From an uncultured Erythrobacter sp. (GTDB taxonomy: Bacteria; Pseudomonadota; Alphaproteobacteria; Sphingomonadales; Sphingomonadaceae): a DNA stretch of 39,242 nt. The position numbers were made by a program, and so were the translations under genes. This document shows positions 16,649 to 25,281 of this stretch, piece after piece (positions within the stretch are counted from its first letter, which is position 1; every line of letters starts with the position of its first letter). The notes under the pieces were generated by a model, which had not been told where the DNA came from, did not search any database, and was given only the letters and a program-made list of their open reading frames with translations. The DNA is taken from positions 1 to 39,242 of the forward strand of contig CALBWA010000021.1 of NCBI GenBank assembly GCA_937969505.1, in the 5' to 3' direction.

Positions 16649-17545
16649 TTGAGCACATATCTGCCCACCATCAAACAGCTGCAATATCTGGTTGCGCTGT
16701 TCGAACATGGCCATTTCGGCCGTGCGGCAGAGGCAAGCTATGTCTCCCAGTCGACCCTGTCGGCAGGGATCAGGGAACTGGAATCGCTGCTTGGCGTAAC
16801 CTTGGTCGAACGCAGCCGCCGCGTGGTCCGCTTTACTGCGCTGGGTGAGCAGGTCGTGGCCAAGGCACACCGGCTGCTGCGCGAGGCGGAGGAACTGAGC
16901 GATCTGGTCCAGGCCGCGGGCAAGCCGTTGGTCGGCACTGTGCGGATGAGCGTAATCCCGACCATTGCCCCGTTCATGTTGCCGCGCATCTTGCCGCGAT
17001 TGCGCAAGGACCGGCCCGAATTGAAACTGTTTCTGCGCGAGGAAACCAGCGCCGATGCTGTCGAATCGCTGCATCATGGCCGGGTCGATTGCGTGCTGCT
17101 CGCCCTGCCCTTTGCGACGGGTGAGGTGGAACAAGCCTCCATCGCAAAGGATCAGCTGTATGTCGCGTTTCCCAAGGATGACCCGCGCGACCCGCCCGCG
17201 ACAATATCTTCGTCCATGATTGATGAAGGCCGCTTGCTGCTGCTGGAAGACGGCCATTGCCTGAAGGAACACGCGCTGGCGGCCTGCAATCGGCCCGAAC
17301 TGCGCGCATCAGCTACGATGATTGGCACCAGCCTGCACACACTGGTGCAGATGGTGGACAATGATCTGGGACTGACAATGTTGCCGGAAATGGCGATCGA
17401 GGCCGGAATTCTCAATGGAACCGACGTGATTGCGCGGCCTTTGAAAGCGGCGAATTCAAGCCGTGAAATCGCTTTGATATGGCGCAAGAATTCGCCGCGC
17501 GGGGAAGAATTCAAATTGCTGGCAGAGGAATTCAAGTCCGGATGA
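16649..17545 (+). CDS. oxyR: Hydrogen peroxide-sensing LysR-type regulator OxyR
   Basis: A 298-residue LysR-family regulator. The N-terminal winged helix (about 5-65) includes FGRAAEASYVSQSTLSAGI. The effector domain holds the redox pair Cys204 and Cys213 in EDGHCLKEHALAAC, spaced exactly as Cys199 and Cys208 of E. coli OxyR, where peroxide forms a disulfide that switches the protein to an activator. Start is TTG 16649 with GAGAGG 9 bases upstream; no ATG fits. It lies 27 bases after rnd. I see no catalase or ahpC gene beside it, so its targets are elsewhere. Confidence 0.93.
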   Translation: MSTYLPTIKQLQYLVALFEHGHFGRAAEASYVSQSTLSAGIRELESLLGVTLVERSRRVVRFTALGEQVVAKAHRLLREAEELSDLVQAAGKPLVGTVRMSVIPTIAPFMLPRILPRLRKDRPELKLFLREETSADAVESLHHGRVDCVLLALPFATGEVEQASIAKDQLYVAFPKDDPRDPPATISSSMIDEGRLLLLEDGHCLKEHALAACNRPELRASATMIGTSLHTLVQMVDNDLGLTMLPEMAIEAGILNGTDVIARPLKAANSSREIALIWRKNSPRGEEFKLLAEEFKSG

Positions 17546-17587
17546 TGTCAAATATCCGTAAACGCCCAGAGCGTCAGGTCCTAATTC

Positions 17588-17848
17588 TTATGCAGTGACC
17601 GGGATCAAACCGCGGTCTTCGGCCACGCGCTTCAGCTTGCGGGCCGCAATGATCGGTACGATCACCGACAAGGCAATGCCGCCAAGTGAGCAAACGCCCA
17701 ACCAGATCGCCATAGCCGATCCGCCCGATTGATACATGGCGTAAAGCACTGGCACAGCCAGAATAACTCCGCGCACTTCATTGAAAATCAGGGCGAGAAA
17801 TCCAGCCTTGAAGAACAGGCCGAGAAAAGATGAAAGTGTTGCACTCAT
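17588..17848 (-). CDS. Small two-helix membrane protein of unknown function
   Basis: An 86-residue hydrophobic protein with two probable membrane helices (about 14-38 and 45-68) and a short basic then acidic tail (ARKLKRVAEDRG). I recognise no family. It stands alone between oxyR and pgsA, on the opposite strand to oxyR. The frame has a coding look (third-position GC bias) and a clear hydrophobic pattern, so I regard it as a real gene; function cannot be given. Confidence 0.65.
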   Translation of the reverse strand: MSATLSSFLGLFFKAGFLALIFNEVRGVILAVPVLYAMYQSGGSAMAIWLGVCSLGGIALSVIVPIIAARKLKRVAEDRGLIPVTA

Positions 17849-18035
17849 GTCGACCTGTCTACGGCCGATAAGTTGACAAGGTGTTTATACGTAGCGAACT
17901 TTTGCGTCTGCATCGGGGGCCTCTTTATCGCCCCCCTCCACATGGTATTTACGTGGGAAACCCGCGTTTGGTTTCACACCTCGCACGAAATATTTCCCGA
18001 AATGGCTTGAACAATGTTGCGCGCAGCTTGCCGCA

Positions 18036-18629
18036 TCAGTCCATGTGGCGAACACCGACCCGCAGATAGTCCCAACCCGTAATGAGGGTCAGTATGGCTG
18101 CCCCCCACAGGGTCCAGATGCCGACGGTGTGAGGAATGTTGAAGACCCGGTCCAGCGCATAAAAGTTCCAGTCCGGCAGACCGCCAGCCAAAATGAGCGA
18201 GCCCAGAGCCACCATTTGCAAGGTCGTTTTCCATTTGGCGAGTTTCGATACCGGCACTGACACCTGAATCCCGCCAAGAAATTCGCGCAGACCCGACACC
18301 GCTATTTCGCGCACCAGAATAATCAGCCCGGCAATGACGTGAAAGTCACCCACCAGCGGCCCGCGCAACCACCCCTGCGCCGTCAGCACCAGAATGACGG
18401 CAGCCACCATGATCTTGTCCGCAATCGGATCGAGAAAAATGCCCAGTTTGGAGACCGCTCCGCTTGACCGGGCGAGATAACCATCGAAATAATCGGTGAT
18501 CCCCATCAGGCAATACAGTCCATATGCCAGCAGATAACCCAGCTGCCATTCGGGCCACCACAGCAGGAAAGCCAGGAACGGCACCGCAAATATGCGCGAC
18601 AGCGTCAGCAGATTGGGCAAAGTCAGCAT
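18036..18629 (-). CDS. pgsA: CDP-diacylglycerol--glycerol-3-phosphate 3-phosphatidyltransferase
   Basis: A 197-residue integral membrane enzyme of the CDP-alcohol phosphatidyltransferase family. It makes phosphatidylglycerol phosphate, the precursor of phosphatidylglycerol and cardiolipin. The family motif DGx2ARx8Gx3Dx3D is intact: Asp49, Gly50, Ala53, Arg54, Gly63, Asp67 and Asp71. About five or six membrane helices are predicted, and the length is typical. It is divergent from the LplT-like transporter with 114 bases between them, which groups two phospholipid-related functions. Confidence 0.93.
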   Translation of the reverse strand: MLTLPNLLTLSRIFAVPFLAFLLWWPEWQLGYLLAYGLYCLMGITDYFDGYLARSSGAVSKLGIFLDPIADKIMVAAVILVLTAQGWLRGPLVGDFHVIAGLIILVREIAVSGLREFLGGIQVSVPVSKLAKWKTTLQMVALGSLILAGGLPDWNFYALDRVFNIPHTVGIWTLWGAAILTLITGWDYLRVGVRHMD

Positions 18630-18743
18630 GTATGCTCCCCTAGCGCGGGAAGCTGCCGGGCAAAAGGTGCTAGATTCGCTTGTTCACTGCCCAGCATCGT
18701 TTAAACATGCGCAAAAGAGGGGACGCCGCATTCGCGCGACAAC

Positions 18744-20057
18744 ATGACGACGACCACGCATCTGCTTCACCGTCGACGGTTCCTGCCGCTGTTTTGCACG
18801 CAGTTGCTCAATGCCTTCAATGACAACCTGTACAAGACCGCGATGGTCCTGTTTGTGGTGTATTCGGTCTATAATGACGAAAGCCAGGAAGGGATTTTCA
18901 GCGCTGTTGCCACCGGCCTGTTCATGCTGCCTTATTTCCTGCTGTCGGCCGTGGCCGGGCAATTGGCCGATATGCGGGACAAGGCCAAAATCATCCGCAC
19001 AGTGAAGCTGTGCGAAATAGGGCTGATGATCATCGGTGCGATTGGGCTCTATATGGCCTGGCAAGGCATTATGGTCGACGCTGTTGCCATTCCGCTGCTG
19101 CTGTTTGCCCTTCTGCTGACCGGCATTCAGTCCACCTTCCTCGGGCCGATCAAATACGCCATCCTTCCCCAGCATTTGAAAAAGGATGAAGTTCTGGCCG
19201 GTACCGGTCTGGTCGAGGCCGGAACTTATATCGCGATCCTGGCCGGCACAATTCTGGCAGGGTGGATTGATGTGCAATGGGCCGCCATCGGGATCATCCT
19301 CACGGCCGTGATCGGCTATATCTCAAGCCGCCAGATACCCGCAGCACCGCCGATGGGCACCGTGTCCAAGCTGGATTGGAACGTGTGGCGCGCGTCGCGC
19401 AATCTCATCCGTTCGACGATGGATGATCCACAAATCTTCTATGCCATCATCGCAATCAGTTTCTTCTGGACGATTGGCGCGGTTCTGACGATCCAGTTCC
19501 CGCCACTGGCCAAGAACACGCTGATGGCTAGCAAAGAAGTGGCCAGCCTGTTCCTCGCCGTATTCTCGGTCGGGATTGCGATCGGATCGGTGTCGATCAA
19601 TGCGCTGCTCAAGGGCACGGTTTCAGCCCGCTATGCCCCCGTCTCGGTCATTGCCATGGGCGTGTTTGTCGTCGCCTTTTACGGCGCTTGCCGTTTGTGG
19701 CAGGCCGACCAGCCAACCCAGTTGCTGGGCGTGATGGAATTTTTGAGCTGGCCGATGGCCTCGCTCTTGCTGCTGTGTCTTCTGGGCATCGCGATTGCCG
19801 GCGGCATGTTCGTGGTGCCGCTTTACGCTTTCCTGACCACGCGCGTTGCGCCGGACCAGGCCGCTCGCACGATTGCGGCAAACAACATCGTCAATTCCGG
19901 GGCCATGGTAACTGGAGCGCTGATCGCGATGAGCCTCAATATCGTAGGCATACCGATCGCCGAGCAATTGCTGCTGAGCGCAGCGATGTGCATTGTGTCC
20001 GCGTGGCTTGGCAAACGGCTTCATAACGCTGAAACCGCTGCCAAGCCCGCTGGATAA
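18744..20057 (+). CDS. MFS transporter, lysophospholipid transporter LplT-like
   Basis: A 437-residue membrane protein with about 12 helices. The N-terminal FLPLFCTQLLNAFNDNLYKT is typical of LplT and of the MFS half of Lplt-Aas fusions, which flip lysophospholipids across the inner membrane for re-acylation. A central hydrophilic loop follows helix 6 (about 195-225). No acyltransferase or acyl-ACP synthetase domain is attached and none is adjacent. Its stop abuts that of the small convergent ORF with no gap. The LplT role is by resemblance; another substrate is possible. Confidence 0.82.
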   Translation: MTTTTHLLHRRRFLPLFCTQLLNAFNDNLYKTAMVLFVVYSVYNDESQEGIFSAVATGLFMLPYFLLSAVAGQLADMRDKAKIIRTVKLCEIGLMIIGAIGLYMAWQGIMVDAVAIPLLLFALLLTGIQSTFLGPIKYAILPQHLKKDEVLAGTGLVEAGTYIAILAGTILAGWIDVQWAAIGIILTAVIGYISSRQIPAAPPMGTVSKLDWNVWRASRNLIRSTMDDPQIFYAIIAISFFWTIGAVLTIQFPPLAKNTLMASKEVASLFLAVFSVGIAIGSVSINALLKGTVSARYAPVSVIAMGVFVVAFYGACRLWQADQPTQLLGVMEFLSWPMASLLLLCLLGIAIAGGMFVVPLYAFLTTRVAPDQAARTIAANNIVNSGAMVTGALIAMSLNIVGIPIAEQLLLSAAMCIVSAWLGKRLHNAETAAKPAG

Positions 20058-20249
20058 TCAGGCGATAAACACCAGAACTGCTGCGAAAACGGCAACGTAA
20101 ACGCTGGCGAATCCTCGGATATCCTGCTGGGTCAATCGCCAGATCGTTTCCGCCTCGCTCATCCCTTCCACTTTGCGGACATGGGGTGGAAGTGTCGCCA
20201 GAAACGGGTGGCGACTTTTCTCGTCAGTTAGAACAAGTGATCTACGCAT
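20058..20249 (-). CDS. Very small single-span membrane protein, hypothetical
   Basis: The frame codes for 63 residues from ATG 20249, or 34 from ATG 20162 which has GGAAGGG almost touching it. The C-terminal 17 residues form a hydrophobic helix (ASVYVAVFAAVLVFIA), preceded by an amphipathic SEAETIWRLTQQDIRG. That layout recalls small subunits of membrane complexes, such as aa3-type oxidase subunit IV, but no oxidase gene is near. The start is undecided. Confidence 0.4.
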   Translation of the reverse strand: MRRSLVLTDEKSRHPFLATLPPHVRKVEGMSEAETIWRLTQQDIRGFASVYVAVFAAVLVFIA

Positions 20250-20408
20250 GGGTTCGACGTTAACCCGATTCTAACCATTGTCTCGCCCAGAAATGCTGGC
20301 TGTCGCAAGGTGGGACATTAATCACGTCCGTTCATTGTGTTGCCTTTCCGACCCCCATGGGCGCGGTGCCCGATTGCCACGGCAGCGCGCCGCAGGTATG
20401 GGCCACAA

Positions 20409-22082
20409 ATGACAGACACACGCCGCGATGCCTCCTCCAGAACCGCTGCCGAATTGCTGGCCGACTGTTTGATCGAGCAAGGCTGCGAGCGCATTTTTAC
20501 CGTGCCGGGAGAGAGCTTTCTACCTGTCCTCGATGCGCTGCATGATCGCCCTTCGGTCGATCTGGTCACTTGCCGGCAGGAAGGCGGGGCAGCCTTCATG
20601 GCCTGTGCCGATGGCACGATGACCGGTCAGCCCGGTATAGCCTTTGTCACGCGCGGTCCGGGTGCCACCAATGCCAGCATCGGGGTGCATGTTGCACATC
20701 AGGATTCGCAGCCAATGATCCTTTTCGTGGGGGATGTCGCCCGCCCCATGCGCGATCGTGAAGGATTTCAGGAAGTCGACTTTCCCGCTTTCTTCGGTCC
20801 AATCTGCAAATGGGCCGCGACCATCGATGATCCTGCGCGCGTGCCTGAGTATATCGCTCGCGCCTATGCCACTGCGATCAGCGGCAGGCCCGGCCCCGTG
20901 GTCCTCGCTCTGCCCGAAGATATGTTGAGTGAAGTGGTGACCGTCTCCCCCCGCCCGGCAATCGCTCGCCCGGCGCAGGCCCCCTGCCCTGATGCGATGC
21001 AGGCGATGATGGCCATGATCGGCGATGCGGCCAGCCCGATTGCCATTATTGGCGGTGCCGGGTGGAACCACAAGGCGCGCGAGCATTTCCAGGCCTTCGC
21101 CGAGCGGATCGGCCTGCCCGTCGCGACCGCTTTCCGCCGACAGGATGCCATTTCGCCACGATCCCATGTCTATGCCGGCAATCTGGGCTATGGCCCCAAT
21201 CCCAAGCTGATCGCGCGTGTGCAGCAAGCCGATCTGATCCTTGCGGTGGGCGCCCGATTGGGAGAGGCAACCACCGATGGATACAGCGTACCAACGCCTG
21301 AACATCCGGGTCAGACGCTGATCCATGTCCACCCCGATCCGGAAGAATTGAACCGGGTTTACCAGACCGATCTTGCTCTGTGCTGCGCCATGGATGAATT
21401 CGCCGAAAGCGCGGCGTTATGGGACGATGGAACGATCATACCCTTTGATGCAGGGGCCAAGGCCCAGCGCGAATGGGAGGATTGGGCAACACCGGCACCG
21501 ACCGACTTCCCGCTCGACATGGGGGCCTGCGTCAGTTTCATGCGCGATCAGCTGCCTTCCGACAGCATTATCTGTAACGGGGCAGGCAATTTTTCCGGAT
21601 GGTGGCATCGGTTCTGGCGCTATGATGGTTTCCCCACGCAATTGGCCCCGACAGCAGGCGCAATGGGATATGGCGTGCCAGCGGCGATTGCCGCAGCGCG
21701 GCGCTTCCCCGACCGCACCGTGGTGGCGCTGGCCGGAGATGGCGATTTCCTGATGAACGGTCAGGAGCTGGCGACCGCTGTTCAGCACGGCTGCGACATG
21801 ATTGTGCTGGTGGTGGACAACAGCGCCTATGGCACGATCCGCATGCATCAGGAGCGCGAATTTCCCGGACGCGTTTCGGCCACACATCTGGCCAATCCCG
21901 ATTTCGCCGCTCTGGGCGCGGCCTTCGGCGCATGGTCGGCCCGGGCCGAAACAACGGCGCAGTTTCAAGCTGCCCTGACCGAGGCGAAGGGCCGCACGGG
22001 CCTGCGCCTGATCCATTGCGTGATTGATATCGAGCAGCTTGCCGCCAGCGGCGCAACCATCAGCGGGCTGCGCAACCGCTAG
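20409..22082 (+). CDS. Thiamine diphosphate-dependent enzyme, acetolactate synthase large-subunit-like
   Basis: From ATG 20409 the protein has 557 residues with the three domains of the ThDP decarboxylase/AHAS family. The N-terminal Pyr domain has the catalytic Glu58 in CRQEGGAAFMA. The middle domain and the C-terminal PP domain follow, the latter with GDGD (443-446) and Asn471 in VVDNSAYG forming the ThDP/Mg motif. GGAxW (IIGGAGWN) and RGPGATNA are typical of acetolactate synthase-like and related enzymes. There is no regulatory subunit gene and no ilvC nearby, so it is probably not the biosynthetic enzyme of branched-chain amino acids; substrate is unknown. No ribosome-binding site is clear; the frame is open upstream to 20337. 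Confidence 0.85.
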   Translation: MTDTRRDASSRTAAELLADCLIEQGCERIFTVPGESFLPVLDALHDRPSVDLVTCRQEGGAAFMACADGTMTGQPGIAFVTRGPGATNASIGVHVAHQDSQPMILFVGDVARPMRDREGFQEVDFPAFFGPICKWAATIDDPARVPEYIARAYATAISGRPGPVVLALPEDMLSEVVTVSPRPAIARPAQAPCPDAMQAMMAMIGDAASPIAIIGGAGWNHKAREHFQAFAERIGLPVATAFRRQDAISPRSHVYAGNLGYGPNPKLIARVQQADLILAVGARLGEATTDGYSVPTPEHPGQTLIHVHPDPEELNRVYQTDLALCCAMDEFAESAALWDDGTIIPFDAGAKAQREWEDWATPAPTDFPLDMGACVSFMRDQLPSDSIICNGAGNFSGWWHRFWRYDGFPTQLAPTAGAMGYGVPAAIAAARRFPDRTVVALAGDGDFLMNGQELATAVQHGCDMIVLVVDNSAYGTIRMHQEREFPGRVSATHLANPDFAALGAAFGAWSARAETTAQFQAALTEAKGRTGLRLIHCVIDIEQLAASGATISGLRNR

Positions 22083-22094
22083 GCAACAAGTGGG

Positions 22095-22520
22095 CTAAAT
22101 CTCGCCTGACAGCCCGCCACCCATTTCCACGATAATATCCCATTCCTCGGGCGTGATCTCTGCCACGGACAGACGCGACAGGCGGACCAATTCGCAATCG
22201 GCCAGCCGCGGCTCGGCCTTGATCTGCTTGAGCGTGACCGGCTGATTGAGCTTGGATTTCGGCTTGATCTTTACTGCGGCCCATTTCTGTTCGGGATCGG
22301 TCGGATCCATGATTCCATCGACCGAGATAGTCACCACGCCAACAATCTCCAGCCCTTCTCGCGAGTGGTAGAAGAAGGCTTCCTCGCCCACTTTCATCGC
22401 GGCCAGATTGTTCTTTGCGCGGTGGTTGCGAACCCCGTCCCAGGTCCCCTCCTTTTCCGCGATCAGATCGTCCCAACCATATTTGAACGGTTCGGATTTC
22501 ATCAGCCAGTAACGCGACAA
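22095..22520 (-). CDS. EVE domain-containing protein
   Basis: A 141-residue protein made of a single EVE domain, a PUA-like fold related to modified-base binding. It shows the family marks YWLMKSEP (4-11), WDGVRNHRAKNNL and EAFFYHS. It starts at TTG 22520 with CAGGAG 8 bases upstream. EVE proteins are thought to bind modified nucleotides in DNA or RNA and sometimes accompany restriction systems; here it stands convergent to the ThDP enzyme with no such partner. Common in alphaproteobacterial chromosomes, so probably a housekeeping gene. Confidence 0.9.
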   Translation of the reverse strand: MSRYWLMKSEPFKYGWDDLIAEKEGTWDGVRNHRAKNNLAAMKVGEEAFFYHSREGLEIVGVVTISVDGIMDPTDPEQKWAAVKIKPKSKLNQPVTLKQIKAEPRLADCELVRLSRLSVAEITPEEWDIIVEMGGGLSGEI

Positions 22521-22695
22521 GGTCCAATCTCCTGAATAGTGCTTGGCTGCAGTCCTTAACGCTGCGCCCGCTTACGTGCCAACCCCTGCTGCGGCTTTGC
22601 CACGCAATTAACCCGATCTTTATCACGTTGGGTCATAGCGGAAGCTGAAATGGACGAATTGGGGACGGGATCGGCTGCTGGTCGATGAAAACAAT

Positions 22696-24396
22696 ATGAG
22701 CCAAGACAGCGAAACAGGAAAAATCCGCAATGCTGATCGCGATTTGATCGCGCTGGGGATCGCCATTGCTGCAATCCTGTTATTTATTGCCACCGGCAGC
22801 AGCGTTTTGCCCAGCGTCGCGCGCGCCATTTTTGGCGAGGGAGGCTCTCCGGATCACCTGCTCGTCAACGCTCTGCTTCTGAACATTGCACTGATCATTT
22901 TTGGCTGGCGCCGCTATCGCGAATTGATGAGCGAGATTGCAGAGCGCCGCAAGGCAGAGGAAACGGCCCACCAACTCGCCCAGACAGATCCACTAACCGG
23001 ATGCCTCAACCGTCGCAGCATGGCCGAAGCGACCGATCTCTTGCGTCACAACAGCATTGCTCGAGGTCAAGCCTTGGCCTTCGTCATGATTGACCTCGAT
23101 AATTTCAAGCAGATCAATGATATGAATGGCCATTCGGTGGGTGACCGGGTGCTGACAAAGATCGCTGATCGCCTGCGCGACCGGCTCCCCAAGGATGCCT
23201 TGCTCGCCCGTTTGGGCGGCGATGAATTTGCCTTCGTCATGGCTTATGACCGCAACAAACCTGGCACAGTCGATGACCTGATTATTCGGCTGTTCGACAC
23301 GGTGGGTTCAACGATGGATATTGATGGCGTGATCGTGGACGTGACCATGTCCATTGGTGCGGCAAGCGACGGCGAAATTGCAGCTGACAAAGCAGATCCG
23401 CTGCACAACCACGATGCAGAAGCGCTGATGCACCGCGCTGATATCGCCATGTATCAGGCCAAGAAACAGGGCAAGAACCGCTATTTCTGGTTCGAGGCAT
23501 CGATGGAGAATGAGCTTCGGTTTCGCAACGAGTTGGAGACCGGGATTCGCCGCGGCGTGGCTGCGGGCGAATTCGTGCCCTATTACGAACAGCAGATCGA
23601 TCTGGAAACAGGCGAACTTGTTGGCTTTGAAATGCTGGCGCGGTGGAATTCACCCACGCTTGGCCTTGTCAGCCCTGAAGTTTTCATCCCTATCGCAGAA
23701 GAAATCGGCGTTATAGGCGAAATGTCGGATAAACTGATGACGCAAGCCTTTGCCGATGCTCGCAAGTGGGACCCGGCGCTGACACTGTCGGTCAACATTT
23801 CACCCGTGCAAATGCGCGATCCTTGGTTCTCGCAAAAACTTCTGCGTCTTTTGGTCGCCTGCAAGTTCCCGCCCAATCGGCTGGAGATCGAGATTACCGA
23901 AAGCTGCCTGCATGAAAATGTCGGCATGGTGCGTTCGATGATCAGCAGCCTGCGCAATCAAGGCGTTCAGGTCAGCCTCGATGACTTTGGCACCGGTTAT
24001 TCCAGTCTCGAACAGTTGCGCTCGCTGCCGTTTGACCGGATCAAGATCGATCGCAGCTTCATCAGCGAGCTGCGCAATGCCGATGCCAGTTCAAAGATTG
24101 TCGATGCGATCGTGTCATTGGGACAAGGTCTCAAGATGCCGATCACGGCAGAAGGCATCGAGGACAAGCAAATTCTCGACACCTTGCGTTCCATGGGTCA
24201 TTTAAAAGGTCAGGGGTATTTGTACGGTCAGCCCGAAACCGGAAGGCAGGTTCTGGAACGGTTGCAGGAAACCGGCCAGCTGAGCACTGACGTTGAGGTT
24301 GCCAGCGATAGCGCACAGGCAGCAGACGACGTCGGAACAGACGCGGCGGATGTTGACGATACGGCGCCTCTCGCCCGGCAGATGTCCAAGCGCTGA
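22696..24396 (+). CDS. Membrane-anchored GGDEF-EAL protein (diguanylate cyclase/phosphodiesterase)
   Basis: A 566-residue c-di-GMP turnover protein. Two N-terminal membrane helices (about 17-46 and 53-71) precede a short coiled linker, a GGDEF domain (about 95-265) with intact LGGDEF (174-178) and an EAL domain (about 285-525). EAL is EML at 312-314. Other catalytic residues are in place: Asn367, Glu399, DDFGTGYSSLEQL with Asp429 and Asp430, Lys450 and Glu487. No RxxD inhibitory site stands before GGDEF. Both activities are possible. There is no sensory domain beyond the membrane part. The C-terminal tail (about 530-566) is acidic and probably disordered. Confidence 0.94.
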   Translation: MSQDSETGKIRNADRDLIALGIAIAAILLFIATGSSVLPSVARAIFGEGGSPDHLLVNALLLNIALIIFGWRRYRELMSEIAERRKAEETAHQLAQTDPLTGCLNRRSMAEATDLLRHNSIARGQALAFVMIDLDNFKQINDMNGHSVGDRVLTKIADRLRDRLPKDALLARLGGDEFAFVMAYDRNKPGTVDDLIIRLFDTVGSTMDIDGVIVDVTMSIGAASDGEIAADKADPLHNHDAEALMHRADIAMYQAKKQGKNRYFWFEASMENELRFRNELETGIRRGVAAGEFVPYYEQQIDLETGELVGFEMLARWNSPTLGLVSPEVFIPIAEEIGVIGEMSDKLMTQAFADARKWDPALTLSVNISPVQMRDPWFSQKLLRLLVACKFPPNRLEIEITESCLHENVGMVRSMISSLRNQGVQVSLDDFGTGYSSLEQLRSLPFDRIKIDRSFISELRNADASSKIVDAIVSLGQGLKMPITAEGIEDKQILDTLRSMGHLKGQGYLYGQPETGRQVLERLQETGQLSTDVEVASDSAQAADDVGTDAADVDDTAPLARQMSKR

Positions 24397-24462
24397 CAAG
24401 TCGGCGCACCATGCGCGAAAAACTGGACGATTTACTCGCATACGCATAGAGCGCGAGCCGCT

Positions 24463-25281
24463 ATGCGCGTTTCCTTCACCAAGATGCACGGACTGGGCAA
24501 TGATTTTGTCATGCTCGATGGCCGCGAAGCTGCCCTGCCCGCGATGACAGCGGCGATGGCGGCAGCCTTGGCAGACCGCAACACCGGCATCGGCTGCGAC
24601 CAGTTGATCGTGCTGGAGAGTATTGAAAGCAAGCTGGACGCAGACTTTGCCATGCGTATCTACAATGCCGATGGCGGCGAAGTGGAATCCTGCGGCAATG
24701 CCTCGCGCGCGGTTGCTTTGCTGCATGGCCAGCCTGCCCGCGTCATGACCGGCGGCGGCGTTATTGCCCTCGAACCGTCCAGCGGCGGCGCTCGGGTCGA
24801 TATGGGCGCACCGCGTTTTGACTGGCAGGATATCCCGCTCGATTACGCAATGGATACCGCCACCATGCCGGTATCCTGGGGGCCATTGGAAGCACCCGCA
24901 TCGGTCAATGTGGGCAATCCGCATGTGATCTTCTTCGTCAATGACAGCAATGGCGTTGATCTGGCCGAACTTGGCCCTCAGATCGAAAATGACCCGCTGT
25001 TTCCCAATCGCGTCAACGTCAATGTGGCCCAGCATGTCTCCGGCAATCATCTGCGTCTGCGTGTGTGGGAACGCGGCGCGGGCCTGACCCGTGCATGCGG
25101 CACAGGCGCCTGCGCAACGGCGGTTGCGGCAATCAATCGCGGCCTGGTCCAAAGCCCGGTTACCGTGTCCCTGCCCGGCGGCGATCTGGAAATCGCCTGG
25201 GAAAAGGGGGGCACCATCATGATGAGCGGTCCTGCCACCGAAAGCTTTCGCGGAAGCTTTGAATGGGACGATTACGCATGA
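24463..25281 (+). CDS. dapF: Diaminopimelate epimerase
   Basis: A 272-residue cofactor-free racemase that converts LL- to meso-diaminopimelate for lysine and peptidoglycan synthesis. The two catalytic Cys are present: Cys77 in ESCGNASR and Cys212 in TRACGTGACAT. GNDFVMLDGR at 12-21 is also typical. The stop overlaps the start of mtaB in ATGA, so translation is coupled, and dapF heads the operon dapF-mtaB-ftsY-yciB. The upstream gap is 66 bases. Confidence 0.97.
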   Translation: MRVSFTKMHGLGNDFVMLDGREAALPAMTAAMAAALADRNTGIGCDQLIVLESIESKLDADFAMRIYNADGGEVESCGNASRAVALLHGQPARVMTGGGVIALEPSSGGARVDMGAPRFDWQDIPLDYAMDTATMPVSWGPLEAPASVNVGNPHVIFFVNDSNGVDLAELGPQIENDPLFPNRVNVNVAQHVSGNHLRLRVWERGAGLTRACGTGACATAVAAINRGLVQSPVTVSLPGGDLEIAWEKGGTIMMSGPATESFRGSFEWDDYA

